Assembly: GCA_947487835.1 (NCBI GenBank)
Contig: CANKXX010000007.1
Location: forward strand, 1 to 64,000
Length of the DNA stretch: 64,000 nt
Source of the DNA: an uncultured Microbacteriaceae bacterium
Lineage (GTDB): Bacteria; Actinomycetota; Actinomycetes; Actinomycetales; Microbacteriaceae
Reading direction: 5' to 3'
Below are positions 38,864 through 48,262 of this stretch, piece by piece. How positions within the stretch are numbered: position 1 is the first letter of the stretch; each line of letters starts with the position of its first letter. The translations under genes were made by a program, and so were the position numbers. The notes beneath the pieces are model-generated. The model was not told the origin of the DNA and made no database searches. It was given only the letters and a program-made list of their open reading frames with translations.

Positions 38864-38900
38864 CGACGCCGGGCGCCTCTTCCGAGGGCGTCCGGCGTCG
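38864..38900 (+). terminator. Terminator hairpin after the SDR gene
   Basis: CGACGCCGG and CCGGCGTCG arms continue inward as CGCC/GGCG after one unpaired base on each side (38864-38877 and 38887-38900). It lies 18 bases after the SDR stop and is followed by TTCGCGTTCC. Confidence 0.75.
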
Positions 38901-38999
38901 TTCGCGTTCCCGCCCCTGCGCGGGTGCGGCGACACCCTTTCTGGGTGTGCGGAATTAGGCCGGCGCGTCCGTACGATCAGGTGATCCTGGAAGGACGCC

Positions 39000-40430
39000 A
39001 TGACGCAGCCGACCCCCGCCGACCCCGGGCAGCCGACATCCCGCGCGGTCGCCGCGCCCCGACCACGACGACCGCTCGTGCTCCGCGGACCCGCGCTGCT
39101 CATCTGGGCCGCCGTCGCGGTGTTCCTGATGCTCATGGCGGCGGCCGGCGGGTTCCCCGCCCTCTTCGGCTGGGCGGCCGCCATCGGCATCGGCACGGCG
39201 CTGTACGTGCTCGCGTCGGGTCGCGAGTCCTGGGCGCAGATCCCGTCGCGCGGCGCCGCGGCCGTCGTGCTCGTGGCAAGCCTCCTCGCTGGCGTCGCCG
39301 GAGCCGGGATGGGCGTCGCGGTCGACATCGTCGACTCCGCGGCAGCCGTGCGCAGCGACGGCGCCGAGTCCTCGGACCAGCAGCCCGAGCAGCCCGCCCA
39401 GGAGACGACGGAGGAGGACGCCGCCGAGCCGTCCCCCGCCGCGACCTTCCACGAGGAGGCTCCGGCCGATCCCGCCGAGCCGGCGGCCGTCGCCGAGACG
39501 GCGTCCGTCGTGCTGCCCGCCCCGATCTCGCGGGACACCACCGCCCTCGTCCTCCTCGACACCCTGCCCGTCAAGGGACGGGCGCCCAAGACCGGGTACG
39601 ACCGAGAGGCCGGCTTCGGCACCGCCTGGGTCGATGCGGACCGTAACGGATGCGACACCCGCAATGACATCCTGGCGCGCGACCTCGACGACACCGAGCT
39701 GGCGGCCGGTGGGTGCCGGGTGCTGAGCGGCTCGGCGAAGTCCCCGTACACCGGCAAGGCGATGCGCTTCGTGCGCGGCAACGACACGTCGCCGCTCGTG
39801 CAGATCGACCACCTCGTGTCTCTCTCCAACGCCTGGCAGACCGGCGCCCAGCAGCTGACCCAGGCCCAGCGGATCTCGCTCGCCAACGATCCCATCAACC
39901 TGCTCGCGGTGGACCAGCGGTCGAACGCGCAGAAGAGCGACGGCGACACGGCGACCTGGCTGCCGGCCAACCGCAAGTTCCGCTGCCCCTACGTCGCGCG
40001 CCAGGTGTCCGTGAAGGCGACCTATGGGCTCTGGGTCACCGAGGCCGAACGCGACGCGATGCGCCGCGTGCTCACGACCTGCGCGGACAAGAAGGCATTC
40101 ATCTCGCCGTTCTCGCCCGCCTCGGCCGAGGCCGCCCCCGCGGATGCCGCTCCGGCGGAGTCCACCGAGCCCGTCGTCGCCCCCGCCCCGGCTCCTGCTC
40201 CGGCTCCCGCACCTGCACCTGCACCTGCACCTGCACCTGCGCCCGCCCCGGCTCCGGCGCCTGCCCCGGCACCAGCGCCCGCGCCTGCCCCGGCACCAGC
40301 GCCCGCCCCCGCTCCGTACTACAAGAACTGCGATGCGGCACGCGCGGCGGGCGCCGACCCGGTTCGACGCGGCGACCCCGGATACGGTCCGCACCTGGAT
40401 CGCGAGGGCGACGGTATCGGCTGCGAATAA
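39000..40430 (+). CDS. Membrane-anchored HNH nuclease-like protein with Pro-Ala linker and excalibur domain
   Basis: 476 aa. Three hydrophobic helices (about 30-50, 53-70, 86-108) are followed by an acidic linker and a DUF1524-type HNH domain (about 180-362). The key motif is QIDHLVSLSNAW with His271, then DPINLLAVDQRSNAQKSD. About 30 Pro-Ala repeats (394-438) span the wall to a C-terminal excalibur domain with the Ca-binding signature DREGDGIGCE. The nuclease is likely displayed outside the cell. Role unknown; nutritional DNA use, competition or wall-linked DNA processing are possible. ATG follows GGAAGGACGCC. Confidence 0.87.
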   Translation: MTQPTPADPGQPTSRAVAAPRPRRPLVLRGPALLIWAAVAVFLMLMAAAGGFPALFGWAAAIGIGTALYVLASGRESWAQIPSRGAAAVVLVASLLAGVAGAGMGVAVDIVDSAAAVRSDGAESSDQQPEQPAQETTEEDAAEPSPAATFHEEAPADPAEPAAVAETASVVLPAPISRDTTALVLLDTLPVKGRAPKTGYDREAGFGTAWVDADRNGCDTRNDILARDLDDTELAAGGCRVLSGSAKSPYTGKAMRFVRGNDTSPLVQIDHLVSLSNAWQTGAQQLTQAQRISLANDPINLLAVDQRSNAQKSDGDTATWLPANRKFRCPYVARQVSVKATYGLWVTEAERDAMRRVLTTCADKKAFISPFSPASAEAAPADAAPAESTEPVVAPAPAPAPAPAPAPAPAPAPAPAPAPAPAPAPAPAPAPAPAPAPAPYYKNCDAARAAGADPVRRGDPGYGPHLDREGDGIGCE

Positions 40431-40463
40431 CAGAGCCGTGCGGCAGCGCGGTGACACGAACGG

Positions 40464-40536
40464 TGGGCCCCGTCGGGCTCGAACCGACGACCCAGGGATT
40501 AAAAGTCCCTTGCTCTACCAACTGAGCTAGAGGCCC
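40464..40536 (-). tRNA. tRNA-Lys (anticodon UUU)
   Basis: 73 nt read on the minus strand from 40536. Acceptor stem GGGCCTC/GGGGCCC, D arm GCTC-AGTTGGTA-GAGC, anticodon stem AGGGA/TCCCT with loop CTTTTAA, and T arm GTCGG-TTCGAGC-CCGAC. The discriminator is A; CCA is not encoded. It lies 33 bp beyond the excalibur gene on the opposite strand. Confidence 0.97.
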
Positions 40537-40582
40537 GCGGCGTCTAATCTACCGCGCTCACCCGCCGGCTCCCGCGTGCTCG

Positions 40583-40588
40583 TAGGGT
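40583..40588 (+). promoter_or_regulatory. -10 box TAGGGT for a leaderless mRNA
   Basis: TAGGGT is followed by 6 bases then the GTG at 40595. The box lies between the tRNA-Lys 5' end and the gene. Confidence 0.55.
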
Positions 40589-40594
40589 TGTCGG

Positions 40595-41224
40595 GTGACC
40601 GAAGAGTTCCACAAGCCCACGAAGTTCTCGGGGTCGAAGTTCGAGGGGATGAAGGGCGGGGAGGATCCCGCCACCATCTCCCGCATCGCACACGACACCG
40701 CCCACGCCCTGCTCGGGCGTGTGCGCGACAATCCCGAGCCCGCCGTGCTCAACCGCCTCGTGGAGTACACGGACGAGCACGGCATCGATGCGGTCGCCGA
40801 GCTGTGGTCGCGCTCGAGCCCGCGCAGCCTGCCCGGCGCGCTGTGGCGGCTCTACCTCGTGCGGGCGATGATCCGGCAGGACCCGCAGGGCACCGCGTTC
40901 ACGTTCCAGCGCGGCACCGAGATCTCCGTGACCATCGACCAGGTGGTGGCGGGCGCGTCGACGCCGACCGGACCGACGGAGATCCTCGAGCTCGCCGACG
41001 AGATCCTGCGCGGGGTATTCGAGGGGGACTTCGCGGTCGCCCTCGACCGCGCGGCCGCGTTCTGCCGGGTGTCCTCGGAGGGCTGCACGAGCATTGCGGA
41101 CGATGTCGACGCCATCACGCCGGAGCGCGCGACGGAGCTGACCAGGCGCGCACTTCGCCTGGCGCGAACGGCCGCCGAACTCACCTCCTGCGCCCGCCTC
41201 TGGCGGATGGGCGGGTTAGAATAG
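40595..41224 (+). CDS. Conserved protein of unknown function
   Basis: 209 aa, soluble, largely helical by composition, no signal or membrane segment. Distinctive segments are EEFHKPTKFSGSKFEGM at the N-terminus, DTAHALLGRVRDNPEPAVLNRLVEYTD and the WRLYLVRAMIRQDPQG block. The C-terminus ends CARLWRMGGLE. I do not recognise a catalytic motif. The start is set by the leaderless -10 spacing. It lies upstream of the ECF sigma factor but is separated from it by a terminator hairpin. Confidence 0.75.
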   Translation: MTEEFHKPTKFSGSKFEGMKGGEDPATISRIAHDTAHALLGRVRDNPEPAVLNRLVEYTDEHGIDAVAELWSRSSPRSLPGALWRLYLVRAMIRQDPQGTAFTFQRGTEISVTIDQVVAGASTPTGPTEILELADEILRGVFEGDFAVALDRAAAFCRVSSEGCTSIADDVDAITPERATELTRRALRLARTAAELTSCARLWRMGGLE

Positions 41225-41226
41225 GG

Positions 41227-41253
41227 GAGCCGGGCCGCAGTAACCCCGGGCTC
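41227..41253 (+). terminator. Terminator-like hairpin after the unknown protein gene
   Basis: GAGCCGGG (41227-41234) pairs with CCCGGGCTC (41245-41253) with one bulged base and a 10-nt loop, followed by CAATATTTGC. It begins 2 bases after the stop. Confidence 0.6.
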
Positions 41254-41421
41254 CAATATTTGCCGCTCCGAGCGGCCTCGCGCCGAGAGGCGTTTCTGCG
41301 GCTCGGTCTCTCTCGTTGACGGACGGTTCTCCGCAGGCTCCCGCGAGGACCAATCCACCCGGGGCAGCGCTCCGAACCACTCGTGATCATGAACGCGCTG
41401 CGATGATCGGCCAACTCTGAC

Positions 41422-42024
41422 ATGCTTGCACTCGTGCCAGCGGAGACCGACCGAAGCGAGCGCTCGGGCCTCCCCGCCCCTGCGCCCCGTGAGGATCTGC
41501 TCGCGCGTATTGCACGCGGCGACCAGGATGCCTTCGCAGAGCTCTACGATCAGACCTCGTCGCGGGTGCACGGCCTCGTGCAGCGCCTCTTGGTCGACCA
41601 TGCACAGTCGGAGGAGGTGACGCAGGAGGTGTTCTTGGAAATCTGGCAGACGGCGCCCCGCTACGCCGCCGAACGCGGCTCCGCCATCACCTGGATCCTG
41701 ACCATGGCGCACCGCCGCGCGGTCGACCGCATCCGAGCCTCCGAGGCGAGCCGCCAGCGCGACATGCGCATCGGCGTGCGCGACCACGTCGAGGGCTACG
41801 ACGACGTCGCCGAGCAGGTGGAGATCCGGATCGAGAACGTCCGGGTCACCCGGGCCCTGGCCCGGCTCAGCGACGCTCAACGCGAGGCCGTGACGCTGGC
41901 CTACTACGGGGGTCTGACCCAGCGCGAGGTCTCGGACCAGCTGGGCATCCCCCTCGGCACGGTGAAGACACGGTTGCGCGACGGCATGATCCGCCTGCGC
42001 GATGAACTGGGAGTGGCGTCGTGA
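41422..42024 (+). CDS. sigK: RNA polymerase ECF sigma factor, SigK-like
   Basis: 200 aa. Sigma-70 region 2 is at about 25-95 (FAELYDQTSSRVHGLV, EVTQEVFLEIWQTAPRY) and region 4 at about 135-190 (LSDAQREAVTLAYYGGLTQREVS, PLGTVKTRLRDGMIRLRD). It overlaps the downstream anti-sigma gene by 4 bp (GTGA), as in the sigK-rskA pairs of actinobacteria. It should be held inactive at the membrane until released. The symbol follows this arrangement and is moderately sure. Confidence 0.9.
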   Translation: MLALVPAETDRSERSGLPAPAPREDLLARIARGDQDAFAELYDQTSSRVHGLVQRLLVDHAQSEEVTQEVFLEIWQTAPRYAAERGSAITWILTMAHRRAVDRIRASEASRQRDMRIGVRDHVEGYDDVAEQVEIRIENVRVTRALARLSDAQREAVTLAYYGGLTQREVSDQLGIPLGTVKTRLRDGMIRLRDELGVAS

Positions 42025-42986
42025 GCGACAACGACATCCGCTCGCACGACGACATCCGCACGGACGCCGCGGCGCGGGCACTCGATGCTCTCGAGCCGCG
42101 CGAGGCCGAGGCGGTCGACGCCGCCGCGCGGGAGAGCGCGGCGCTGCGGAACGAGATCGACGGATTCGCCGGCACGGCGGCGCAGCTCGGTCTGGCCGCC
42201 CGCCCGGTGGCACCTCCGGCGGCGCTTCGTGCGCGCCTGCTTGCCGACATCGCCCGCACCCCGCAGCTTCCGGCCGACCGGGTGGACGAGACCGCCGACG
42301 CCGGTTCTGCCGCTGCAGCCGGCTCGCCGGACCCCGCGGTCCGTTCCGCAGCCACAGCCGGTGCCGCGGCGGATGCCACCGCCGGCGCCGCGCCCTCCAC
42401 GGGCTCCATCGGAACGGTCGACGCTCGTGAAGCCGCTCGTGAAGCCGCTCCGGCGCCCGCGTCGGCGACCACGTCGGCGACCGGTGCCGGCCCCGCGGAA
42501 GCGCGGGCGCGAGCCCGCTGGTACGCCCGACCGGGACTCGTGCTCGGCTCGGCTGCGGCCGCCCTCGCGATGTTCGCCGGAGGGGTGGCATTCGGCACGA
42601 GCTTCCTGTCGGAGGGCCCCCGCGCGGAGGCGGAGGCCGACGCGCTCGCCGAGCTCTACGCGGCGCCGGACGCCCAGCGGCGCAGCGCGGACGTCGAGGG
42701 GGACGGCACGGCGACGCTCGTGTGGTCGGAGCAGCTCGACCGCTCCGTCGTGGTCTTCGACGCGCTCGAGCCGCTGCCCGAGGACAGCGTCTACGAGGCC
42801 TGGTACATCAACTCGGCCGGCACGGCCACGCCCGCGGGCACTTTCCGCACCGAGGCCGAGGGCCTCGTCTACCACCTGCTCGACGGGTCCCTGGGTCGCG
42901 GCGGAACCATCGGCGTGACGGTCGAGCCGGAGCCCGGCTCCGAGGCCCCCACGACCAAGCCGATCGTCCTGCTCAGCCGCGCCTGA
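42021..42986 (+). CDS. rskA: Membrane anti-sigma factor (RskA family)
   Basis: 321 aa. The N-terminal cytoplasmic sigma-binding part (about 15-90) lacks zinc-finger Cys residues, as in RskA. An Ala/Pro-rich linker follows, then one transmembrane helix around 180-200 (LVLGSAAAALAMFAGGVAF). The extracytoplasmic RskA C-terminal domain includes YEAWYINSAGTATPAGTF and VTVEPEPGSEAPTTKP. A signal sensed outside would trigger proteolysis and free the sigma factor. GTG start overlaps the sigma stop. Confidence 0.88.
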   Translation: MSDNDIRSHDDIRTDAAARALDALEPREAEAVDAAARESAALRNEIDGFAGTAAQLGLAARPVAPPAALRARLLADIARTPQLPADRVDETADAGSAAAAGSPDPAVRSAATAGAAADATAGAAPSTGSIGTVDAREAAREAAPAPASATTSATGAGPAEARARARWYARPGLVLGSAAAALAMFAGGVAFGTSFLSEGPRAEAEADALAELYAAPDAQRRSADVEGDGTATLVWSEQLDRSVVVFDALEPLPEDSVYEAWYINSAGTATPAGTFRTEAEGLVYHLLDGSLGRGGTIGVTVEPEPGSEAPTTKPIVLLSRA

Positions 42987-43062
42987 GCAGCTGACGCCTG
43001 ATCAGCTTGCCTCGATCACGGACAGGAGCCCGGCGACGATCCGTGCGCTGCTATCCTGGTCC

Positions 43063-44019
43063 ATGACGGACAACAGTAGCGCTACTCATGCGGACGCGGT
43101 GCCGATATCGGGTGAGCGGATGGGTCTGCTCTGGGGTCTCCTGGGCGTCCTGGCCTTCTCCTTCACCGTGATCTTCACCCGGGTCGCCGTCGAGACGCTG
43201 TCGCCCCTGTTCGTCGGCTCCGGCCGCGCGGTGGTCGCCGCGGTGCTCGCCTCGGTCGCGCTGGTCGTGACCCGTCAGCGACTTCCGCGCGGTGCACAGT
43301 GGGGCCGACTTGCCATCGTCGCCGCCGGGGTCGTGGCGGGGTTCCCGCTGCTCACGTCCTTCGCGCTGCAGGCCGCCCCGGCCAGCCACGGCGCCGTCGT
43401 GATCGCGCTGCTGCCCGCGGGAACGGCCGTGCTCGCGGTCGTGCGCGCTAAGGAGCGGCCACGGCGCGCGTTCTGGGTGGCGGCGGGCGCCGGCGCGCTC
43501 GCCGCCGCCGTGTTCGGATCGGTGCAGGACGGCGGGTTCGGTGCCCTGCACTGGTCGGACCTGCTGCTGTTCGCGGCCGTCCTGGCGGCGGCGGTCGGCT
43601 ACGCGGAAGGGGGATTGCTCGCCCGCGAACTCGGGGCCTGGCAGACGGTGTCGTGGGCGCTGGTCGTCGCGGCTCCGGTGATGCTCGGTCTCACCGTCCT
43701 CTCGATCGCCCTCGAGCCGCCCCGGGGGAGCGTCGGCGGATGGGCCGCCTTCGGTTACCTCGCGGTGGTGAGCATGTTCCTCGGCTTCTTCGCCTGGTAC
43801 CGAGGCCTCGCTATCGGGCCCATGGCGCAGGTCAGCCAGGTCCAGCTCGCCCAGCCGGTGCTGAGTATCGCCTGGGCCGCCCTGCTGCTCGGCGAGGACG
43901 TCACCGGGGCGACGATCGCCGGGGGAGCCGCGGTGGTGCTCTGCGCGGGTCTCGCTGTGCGCGCCCGTCCCGGCGGACGGGCGGGGCCGGGTGCCGTCCC
44001 GTCCTTTCGTCCCCGCTGA
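43063..44019 (+). CDS. EamA/DMT-family transporter
   Basis: 318 aa with ten predicted membrane helices in two EamA repeats (about 15-145 and 165-305), e.g. LLWGLLGVLAFSFTVIFTRVAVE opening the first and QLAQPVLSIAWAALLLGE in the second. Such proteins export amino acids or other metabolites. TATCCT (43052-43057) stands 5 bases before the ATG, and no ribosome site is present. The C-terminal tail is Arg/Pro-rich and cytoplasmic. A bidirectional terminator separates it from pstB. Confidence 0.85.
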   Translation: MTDNSSATHADAVPISGERMGLLWGLLGVLAFSFTVIFTRVAVETLSPLFVGSGRAVVAAVLASVALVVTRQRLPRGAQWGRLAIVAAGVVAGFPLLTSFALQAAPASHGAVVIALLPAGTAVLAVVRAKERPRRAFWVAAGAGALAAAVFGSVQDGGFGALHWSDLLLFAAVLAAAVGYAEGGLLARELGAWQTVSWALVVAAPVMLGLTVLSIALEPPRGSVGGWAAFGYLAVVSMFLGFFAWYRGLAIGPMAQVSQVQLAQPVLSIAWAALLLGEDVTGATIAGGAAVVLCAGLAVRARPGGRAGPGAVPSFRPR

Positions 44020-44077
44020 CGCCGTCCGGATGCACCGTCCCGGAACTCCCACCGCCCCCCCCCACCCCGGAAACGCA

Positions 44078-44111
44078 CCACCCCGCGCCTCCGGAGTGGA
44101 GGGCGGGGTGG
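44078..44111. terminator. Bidirectional terminator between the EamA gene and pstB
   Basis: Arms 44078-44092 and 44098-44111 pair through 14 positions with one bulged G around a 5-nt loop, placed between convergent genes. Confidence 0.7.
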
Positions 44112-44133
44112 AGTACTGCGCGGGAGTGCGGGA

Positions 44134-44913
44134 TCAGCCGAAGCGGCCGGAGACGTAGTCCTCGGTGGCCTGCACGCTGGGCTTGGAGAAGATCGTGTCC
44201 GTGTCGTCGTACTCGATGAGCTTGCCCGGCTTGCCCGTGCCCGCGATGTTGAAGAACGCGGTGCGGTCGGACACGCGGCTGGCCTGCTGCATGTTGTGCG
44301 TCACGATCACGATCGTGTAGTCCTGCTTGAGCTCCTCGATGAGGTCCTCGATCGCGAGGGTCGAGATCGGGTCGAGGGCGGAGCACGGCTCGTCCATCAG
44401 CACGACGTCCGGCTGCACCGCGATGGCGCGGGCGATGCAGAGGCGCTGCTGCTGTCCGCCGGAGAGGCCGGAGCCGGGCTTGTCGAGGCGGTCCTTGACC
44501 TCGTTCCAGAGGTTGGCGCCGCGCAGCGAGCGCTCGGCGAGGTCGTCGGCGTCGTTCTTCGACATGCGGCGGTTGTTGAGCTTCACGCCCGCGAGCACGT
44601 TGTCCTTGATCGACATCGTGGGGAACGGGTTCGGCCGCTGGAAGACCATGCCCACCTGACGGCGGACGAGCACGGGGTCGACGCCCTGGCCGTAGAGGTT
44701 GTTGCCGTCGATGAGCACATCGCCCTCGACGTACGCGCCGGGGATGACCTCGTGCATGCGGTTCAGCGTGCGGAGGAAGGTGGACTTCCCGCAGCCGGAC
44801 GGGCCGATGAAGGCGGTGACGGTGCGGGGCTCGATCGTGAGGGAGACGTCCTCGACGGCCTTGAACTTGCTGTAGTAGACGTTGAGGTCGTTGACTTCGA
44901 TGCGCTTGGACAC
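44134..44913 (-). CDS. pstB: Phosphate ABC transporter ATP-binding protein
   Basis: 259 aa ATPase energising high-affinity phosphate import. Walker [10 protein letters not shown], the PstB-typical [13 protein letters not shown], signature LSGGQQQRL and Walker [14 protein letters not shown] are intact. The gene is last in pstSCAB on the minus strand, 29 bases after pstA. Confidence 0.97.
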   Translation of the reverse strand: MSKRIEVNDLNVYYSKFKAVEDVSLTIEPRTVTAFIGPSGCGKSTFLRTLNRMHEVIPGAYVEGDVLIDGNNLYGQGVDPVLVRRQVGMVFQRPNPFPTMSIKDNVLAGVKLNNRRMSKNDADDLAERSLRGANLWNEVKDRLDKPGSGLSGGQQQRLCIARAIAVQPDVVLMDEPCSALDPISTLAIEDLIEELKQDYTIVIVTHNMQQASRVSDRTAFFNIAGTGKPGKLIEYDDTDTIFSKPSVQATEDYVSGRFG

Positions 44914-44942
44914 TTCGGTTCCTTCTCGGGTGCGGTGCGGGT

Positions 44943-46022
44943 CTAGCGGGACTTGGGGGCGAACACCCGCGCCACGATGCGCGCGATGAGGTTGAGCAGC
45001 ATGACGATGAGGATCAGCACGAGCGCGCCGGTCCAGGCGCGGTCGATGTACGCCTGCGCGTCCTGGCCCTGCGAGACGTACTGGTTGTAGACGAACACCG
45101 GCAGGGTCATCATGCGGTCGCTGAACAGGTTGTAGTTCACGCTGGCGGTGAAGCCGGCGATGATGAGCAGCGGGGCCGTCTCACCGATGACGCGGGCGAT
45201 GGCCAGCGTCACGCCGGTGAGGATGCCGGCGAGCGACGTCGGCAGGACGACCTTCACGATCGTGAGCCACTTGGGCACGCCGAGCGCGTAGGAGGCCTCG
45301 CGCAGCTCGTTCGGCACCAGCTTCAGCATCTCCTCCGTGGAGCGCACGACGATCGGGATCATCAGCACCGACAGCGCGACGGCGCCACCGAAGCCCATGC
45401 GCACGCCGGGCTCGGTGAAGAGCACGAACAGGGCGTAGGCGAACAGGCCGGCGACGATGGACGGGATGCCGGTCATCACGTCGACGAGGAACGTGATGGC
45501 CTGGGCGAGCCGGCCGCGGCCGTACTCCACCAGGTAGATGGCGGTCAACATGCCGATCGGCACGCTCATGGCCGCCGCGGCGAGCGTGATCTCCACGGTG
45601 CCGATCACCGCGTGGATGGCGCCGCCGCCCTGGCCGACCACGTTGCGCATCGAGTAGCTGAAGAACTGCGGGTCGAAGCGCGCGGCGCCGAAGGTGACCA
45701 CCGTGAAGACGAGGCTCACGAGCGGGATGAGCGCGAGCACGAACGCGCAGGTGACCAGGATCGTGGCGAGCCGGTCCTTGGCGAGGCGCGAGCCCTCGAC
45801 CGCGAACGACACCGCGAAGAGCGTGACCGCGAAGAGCACGGTGCCGAGCACCAGGGCGCCGACCAGGTTGAAGTTCTCGGTCACGCCGCCCATCTGCAGC
45901 AGCAGGAAGACGATGAGCAGCACCAGCCAGCTGGCGGCGAGCACGCCGAAGGTCGCTCCACGGGGCAGCCGGCCGGCGGTCAGAGAGTTGGCGAAGGGGC
46001 GCGCCCCGGTCGTGACGGCCAT
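44943..46022 (-). CDS. pstA: Phosphate ABC transporter permease PstA
   Basis: 359 aa. Two N-terminal hydrophobic segments extend it beyond the roughly 290-residue core. The core has the EAA loop [20 protein letters not shown]. The ATG at 46022 shares one base with the pstC stop. It forms the membrane channel with PstC. Confidence 0.95.
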   Translation of the reverse strand: MAVTTGARPFANSLTAGRLPRGATFGVLAASWLVLLIVFLLLQMGGVTENFNLVGALVLGTVLFAVTLFAVSFAVEGSRLAKDRLATILVTCAFVLALIPLVSLVFTVVTFGAARFDPQFFSYSMRNVVGQGGGAIHAVIGTVEITLAAAAMSVPIGMLTAIYLVEYGRGRLAQAITFLVDVMTGIPSIVAGLFAYALFVLFTEPGVRMGFGGAVALSVLMIPIVVRSTEEMLKLVPNELREASYALGVPKWLTIVKVVLPTSLAGILTGVTLAIARVIGETAPLLIIAGFTASVNYNLFSDRMMTLPVFVYNQYVSQGQDAQAYIDRAWTGALVLILIVMLLNLIARIVARVFAPKSR

Positions 46023-46966
46023 CAGTTCGCTCCCGAGAATGCCTTGCGGCGGTTGACGATGTACCGGGCGATCGAGTTGACCACGAGGGTGATCACGAAC
46101 AGCATGAGCCCGGACGCGATGAGGGTGTTGGTGCCGAGCCCGAAGGACTCGGGGAAGCTGAGCGCGATGTTCGCCGCGATGGTGTTCGGGTTCTGCTGCT
46201 GCAGCAGGGCGAACTTCACGATGGCGGCGGGGGAGAGGATGATCGCGACGGCCATCGTCTCGCCGAGCGCGCGGCCGAGGCCGAGCATGGAGGCGGACAC
46301 GATGCCGGGGCGGCCGAACGGCAGCACGGCCATGCGGATCATCTCCCAGCGCGTCGCGCCGAGCGCGAGCGCCGCCTCCTCGTGCAGGCGCGGCGTCTGC
46401 AGGAAGATCTCGCGGGAGAGGGCGGTGATGATGGGCAGGATCATGACCGCGAGCACGACGGCCACGGTGAGGATCGTGCGGCCCGTTCCGGAGACCGGCC
46501 CCGAGAAGAGCGGGAACCAGCCGAGGTTCTCGGTGAGCCACAGGTAGAACGGTACGACCGCGGGGGCCAGCACGCCGATGCCCCACAGGCCGTAGACGAC
46601 GGACGGCACCGCGGCGAGCAGGTCGATCACGTAGCCGAGCGGCGACGCGAGTCGCCGCGGGGCGTAGTGGGAGATGAACAGCGCGATGCCGATGGAGAGC
46701 GGCACCGCGATGGCGAGCGCGATGACCGCGCCCCAGACGGTGCCGAACGCGAGCGGCGCGACGTAGGACCAGAAGCCCTCGCCGCCGACGATGTCGGCGG
46801 GGTCGGCCGCGAAGGCCGGCACGCTCTGCGCGATCAGGAAGAGCGCGACAGCGGCGAGGATGACGAGGATGAGGCTTCCCGCGAAGACGGTGCTTGCGGA
46901 GAAGACCCGGTCGCCCGGCCTTTGCTTGGCTTTGATCGCGGTGGGGGTCTTGGCGACGGCAGTCAT
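46022..46966 (-). CDS. pstC: Phosphate ABC transporter permease PstC
   Basis: 314 aa with six membrane helices. VPSVVYGLWGIGVLAP is the family block following the helix; the EAA loop is EAALALGATRWEMIRMAVLP. It lies 124 bp after pstS, with a strong hairpin in that gap, and touches pstA. Confidence 0.95.
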   Translation of the reverse strand: MTAVAKTPTAIKAKQRPGDRVFSASTVFAGSLILVILAAVALFLIAQSVPAFAADPADIVGGEGFWSYVAPLAFGTVWGAVIALAIAVPLSIGIALFISHYAPRRLASPLGYVIDLLAAVPSVVYGLWGIGVLAPAVVPFYLWLTENLGWFPLFSGPVSGTGRTILTVAVVLAVMILPIITALSREIFLQTPRLHEEAALALGATRWEMIRMAVLPFGRPGIVSASMLGLGRALGETMAVAIILSPAAIVKFALLQQQNPNTIAANIALSFPESFGLGTNTLIASGLMLFVITLVVNSIARYIVNRRKAFSGAN

Positions 46967-47040
46967 TCGATTCCCTGGTTCATCGGGTGTGATCAGGCTG
47001 GGTCCGGGTCGGGGATGCGGATCATCCCCGAACCCGAGGA

Positions 47041-47077
47041 TGCCCGCCCCGCTGCGCAGAACGCAACGGGGCGGGCA
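47041..47077 (-). terminator. Hairpin between pstS and pstC
   Basis: TGCCCGCCCCG/CGGGGCGGGCA with an inner TGCG/CGCA after one mismatch and a 5-nt loop. It starts 14 bases downstream of the pstS stop on the transcribed strand. It is likely to stabilise pstS mRNA or reduce read-through so that the binding protein is made in excess. Confidence 0.65.
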
Positions 47078-47090
47078 CTGGGGGGCGGTG

Positions 47091-48194
47091 CTACTTGATG
47101 GACTCGATCGCGGTCGAGACCTGCTCGGAGACCATCGAGGACAGCGGCGCGATGCCCGCGGTGCTCTCGGCCTCGGCCTGGCCCTCTTCGCTCGCGACGT
47201 AGCCGACGTAGGCCTTGACCAGGGCGGCGGTCTCGTCGTCCTGGTAGTCCTGGCAGGTGATGAGGTAGCTCACGAGCACGATCGGGTAGACGCCGGCCTC
47301 GGTGGAGGTGCGGTCGATCTCGAACGCGATGTCGTTCTCCTCGCGGCCCTCGGCCTCGGGGGAGGCGTCGACGATCGCGGCGGCGGCCTCGGGGGAGTAC
47401 TCGACGAACTCCTCGCCGACCTTGATCTTCGCGACGCCGAGCTCGCCGGCGCGCGAGGCGTCCGCGTAGCCGATGGTGCCGTTGCCGTTGGTCACGGCGT
47501 CGACGACACCGGAGGTCTGAGCGGCGGCCTCGCCACCGAAGGCCTCGGGCCAGACGCCGTCCGCCTCCTCGGTCCAGATGTCGGGGGCGACGGCGTTCAG
47601 GTACTCGGTGAAGTTCTCCGTGGTGCCGGAGTCGTCCGAACGGTGCACGGCGGTGATCGGCGACGAGGGCAGCGTCGCGTCGGGGTTGAGTGCCGCGATC
47701 TCGGGCGCGTTCCAGGTGGTGATCTGGCCGGCGAAGATGCCCGCGAGGGTGGCCTGGTCGAGGTTCAGCTCATCGACGCCCTCGAGGTTGAAGATCACCG
47801 CGATGGGGGAGATGTAGACGGGGAGGTCGATGGCGGAGGTGCCCTCGACGCACTTGCCGAACGTACCGGCGAGCTCCTCCTCGTTCAGGGCGCGGTCGGA
47901 GCCGGCGAAGTCGGCACCACCGGCGATGAAGGCCTCACGGCCGGCGCCGGAGCCATCAGGGGAGTACTCGACCGTCGTCTCGGGGTTCGCGGTCTGGAAC
48001 GCTGCGCGCCAGGCCTCCTGGGCGGAGCCCTGCGAGGAGGCGCCGATGCCGACGAGCGTGCCCGACAGGGACTCGCCGCCCTCGGAGGCGGCGGGGGCGG
48101 CACCGCCGCCGGTCTCGTTGGCTGCGCACGAGGTCAGGGCAAGAGCGGCGACGGCGGCAAGGGCCGTCACCCCTCCGAAACGCGTGATGTTCAC
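47091..48194 (-). CDS. pstS: Phosphate-binding lipoprotein PstS
   Basis: 367 aa. The GTG at 48194 (protein starting NITRFGG) follows GGAAGG by 7 bases; an upstream in-frame extension would disrupt the signal peptide. Lipobox LTSC with Cys at about residue 23. Phosphate-binding features are GSSAQ-like IGASSQGSAQEAW, GGADFAGSDRALNEEE and the VHRSDDSGTTENFTEYL block. First gene of pstSCAB; three PHO-box-like 11-mers lie upstream, so it should be induced by phosphate starvation. Confidence 0.96.
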   Translation of the reverse strand: MNITRFGGVTALAAVAALALTSCAANETGGGAAPAASEGGESLSGTLVGIGASSQGSAQEAWRAAFQTANPETTVEYSPDGSGAGREAFIAGGADFAGSDRALNEEELAGTFGKCVEGTSAIDLPVYISPIAVIFNLEGVDELNLDQATLAGIFAGQITTWNAPEIAALNPDATLPSSPITAVHRSDDSGTTENFTEYLNAVAPDIWTEEADGVWPEAFGGEAAAQTSGVVDAVTNGNGTIGYADASRAGELGVAKIKVGEEFVEYSPEAAAAIVDASPEAEGREENDIAFEIDRTSTEAGVYPIVLVSYLITCQDYQDDETAALVKAYVGYVASEEGQAEAESTAGIAPLSSMVSEQVSTAIESIK

Positions 48195-48262
48195 AAATGG
48201 CCTTCCGGGTTTGGTGTCAGAACTGTGTGGGGCCGGTGCAGGCCCGTGCCGCACGCTAATCC

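Noticed and set aside
40099-40521. Minus-strand 140-residue frame next to the excalibur gene
   Set aside because: It starts from the tRNA-Lys region and runs antisense to the Pro-Ala repeats; no coding evidence.
40464-40536. tRNA-Lys as an integration site for a mobile element carrying the HNH-excalibur gene
   Set aside because: No integrase, no repeated tRNA 3' end nearby and no change in base composition were seen.
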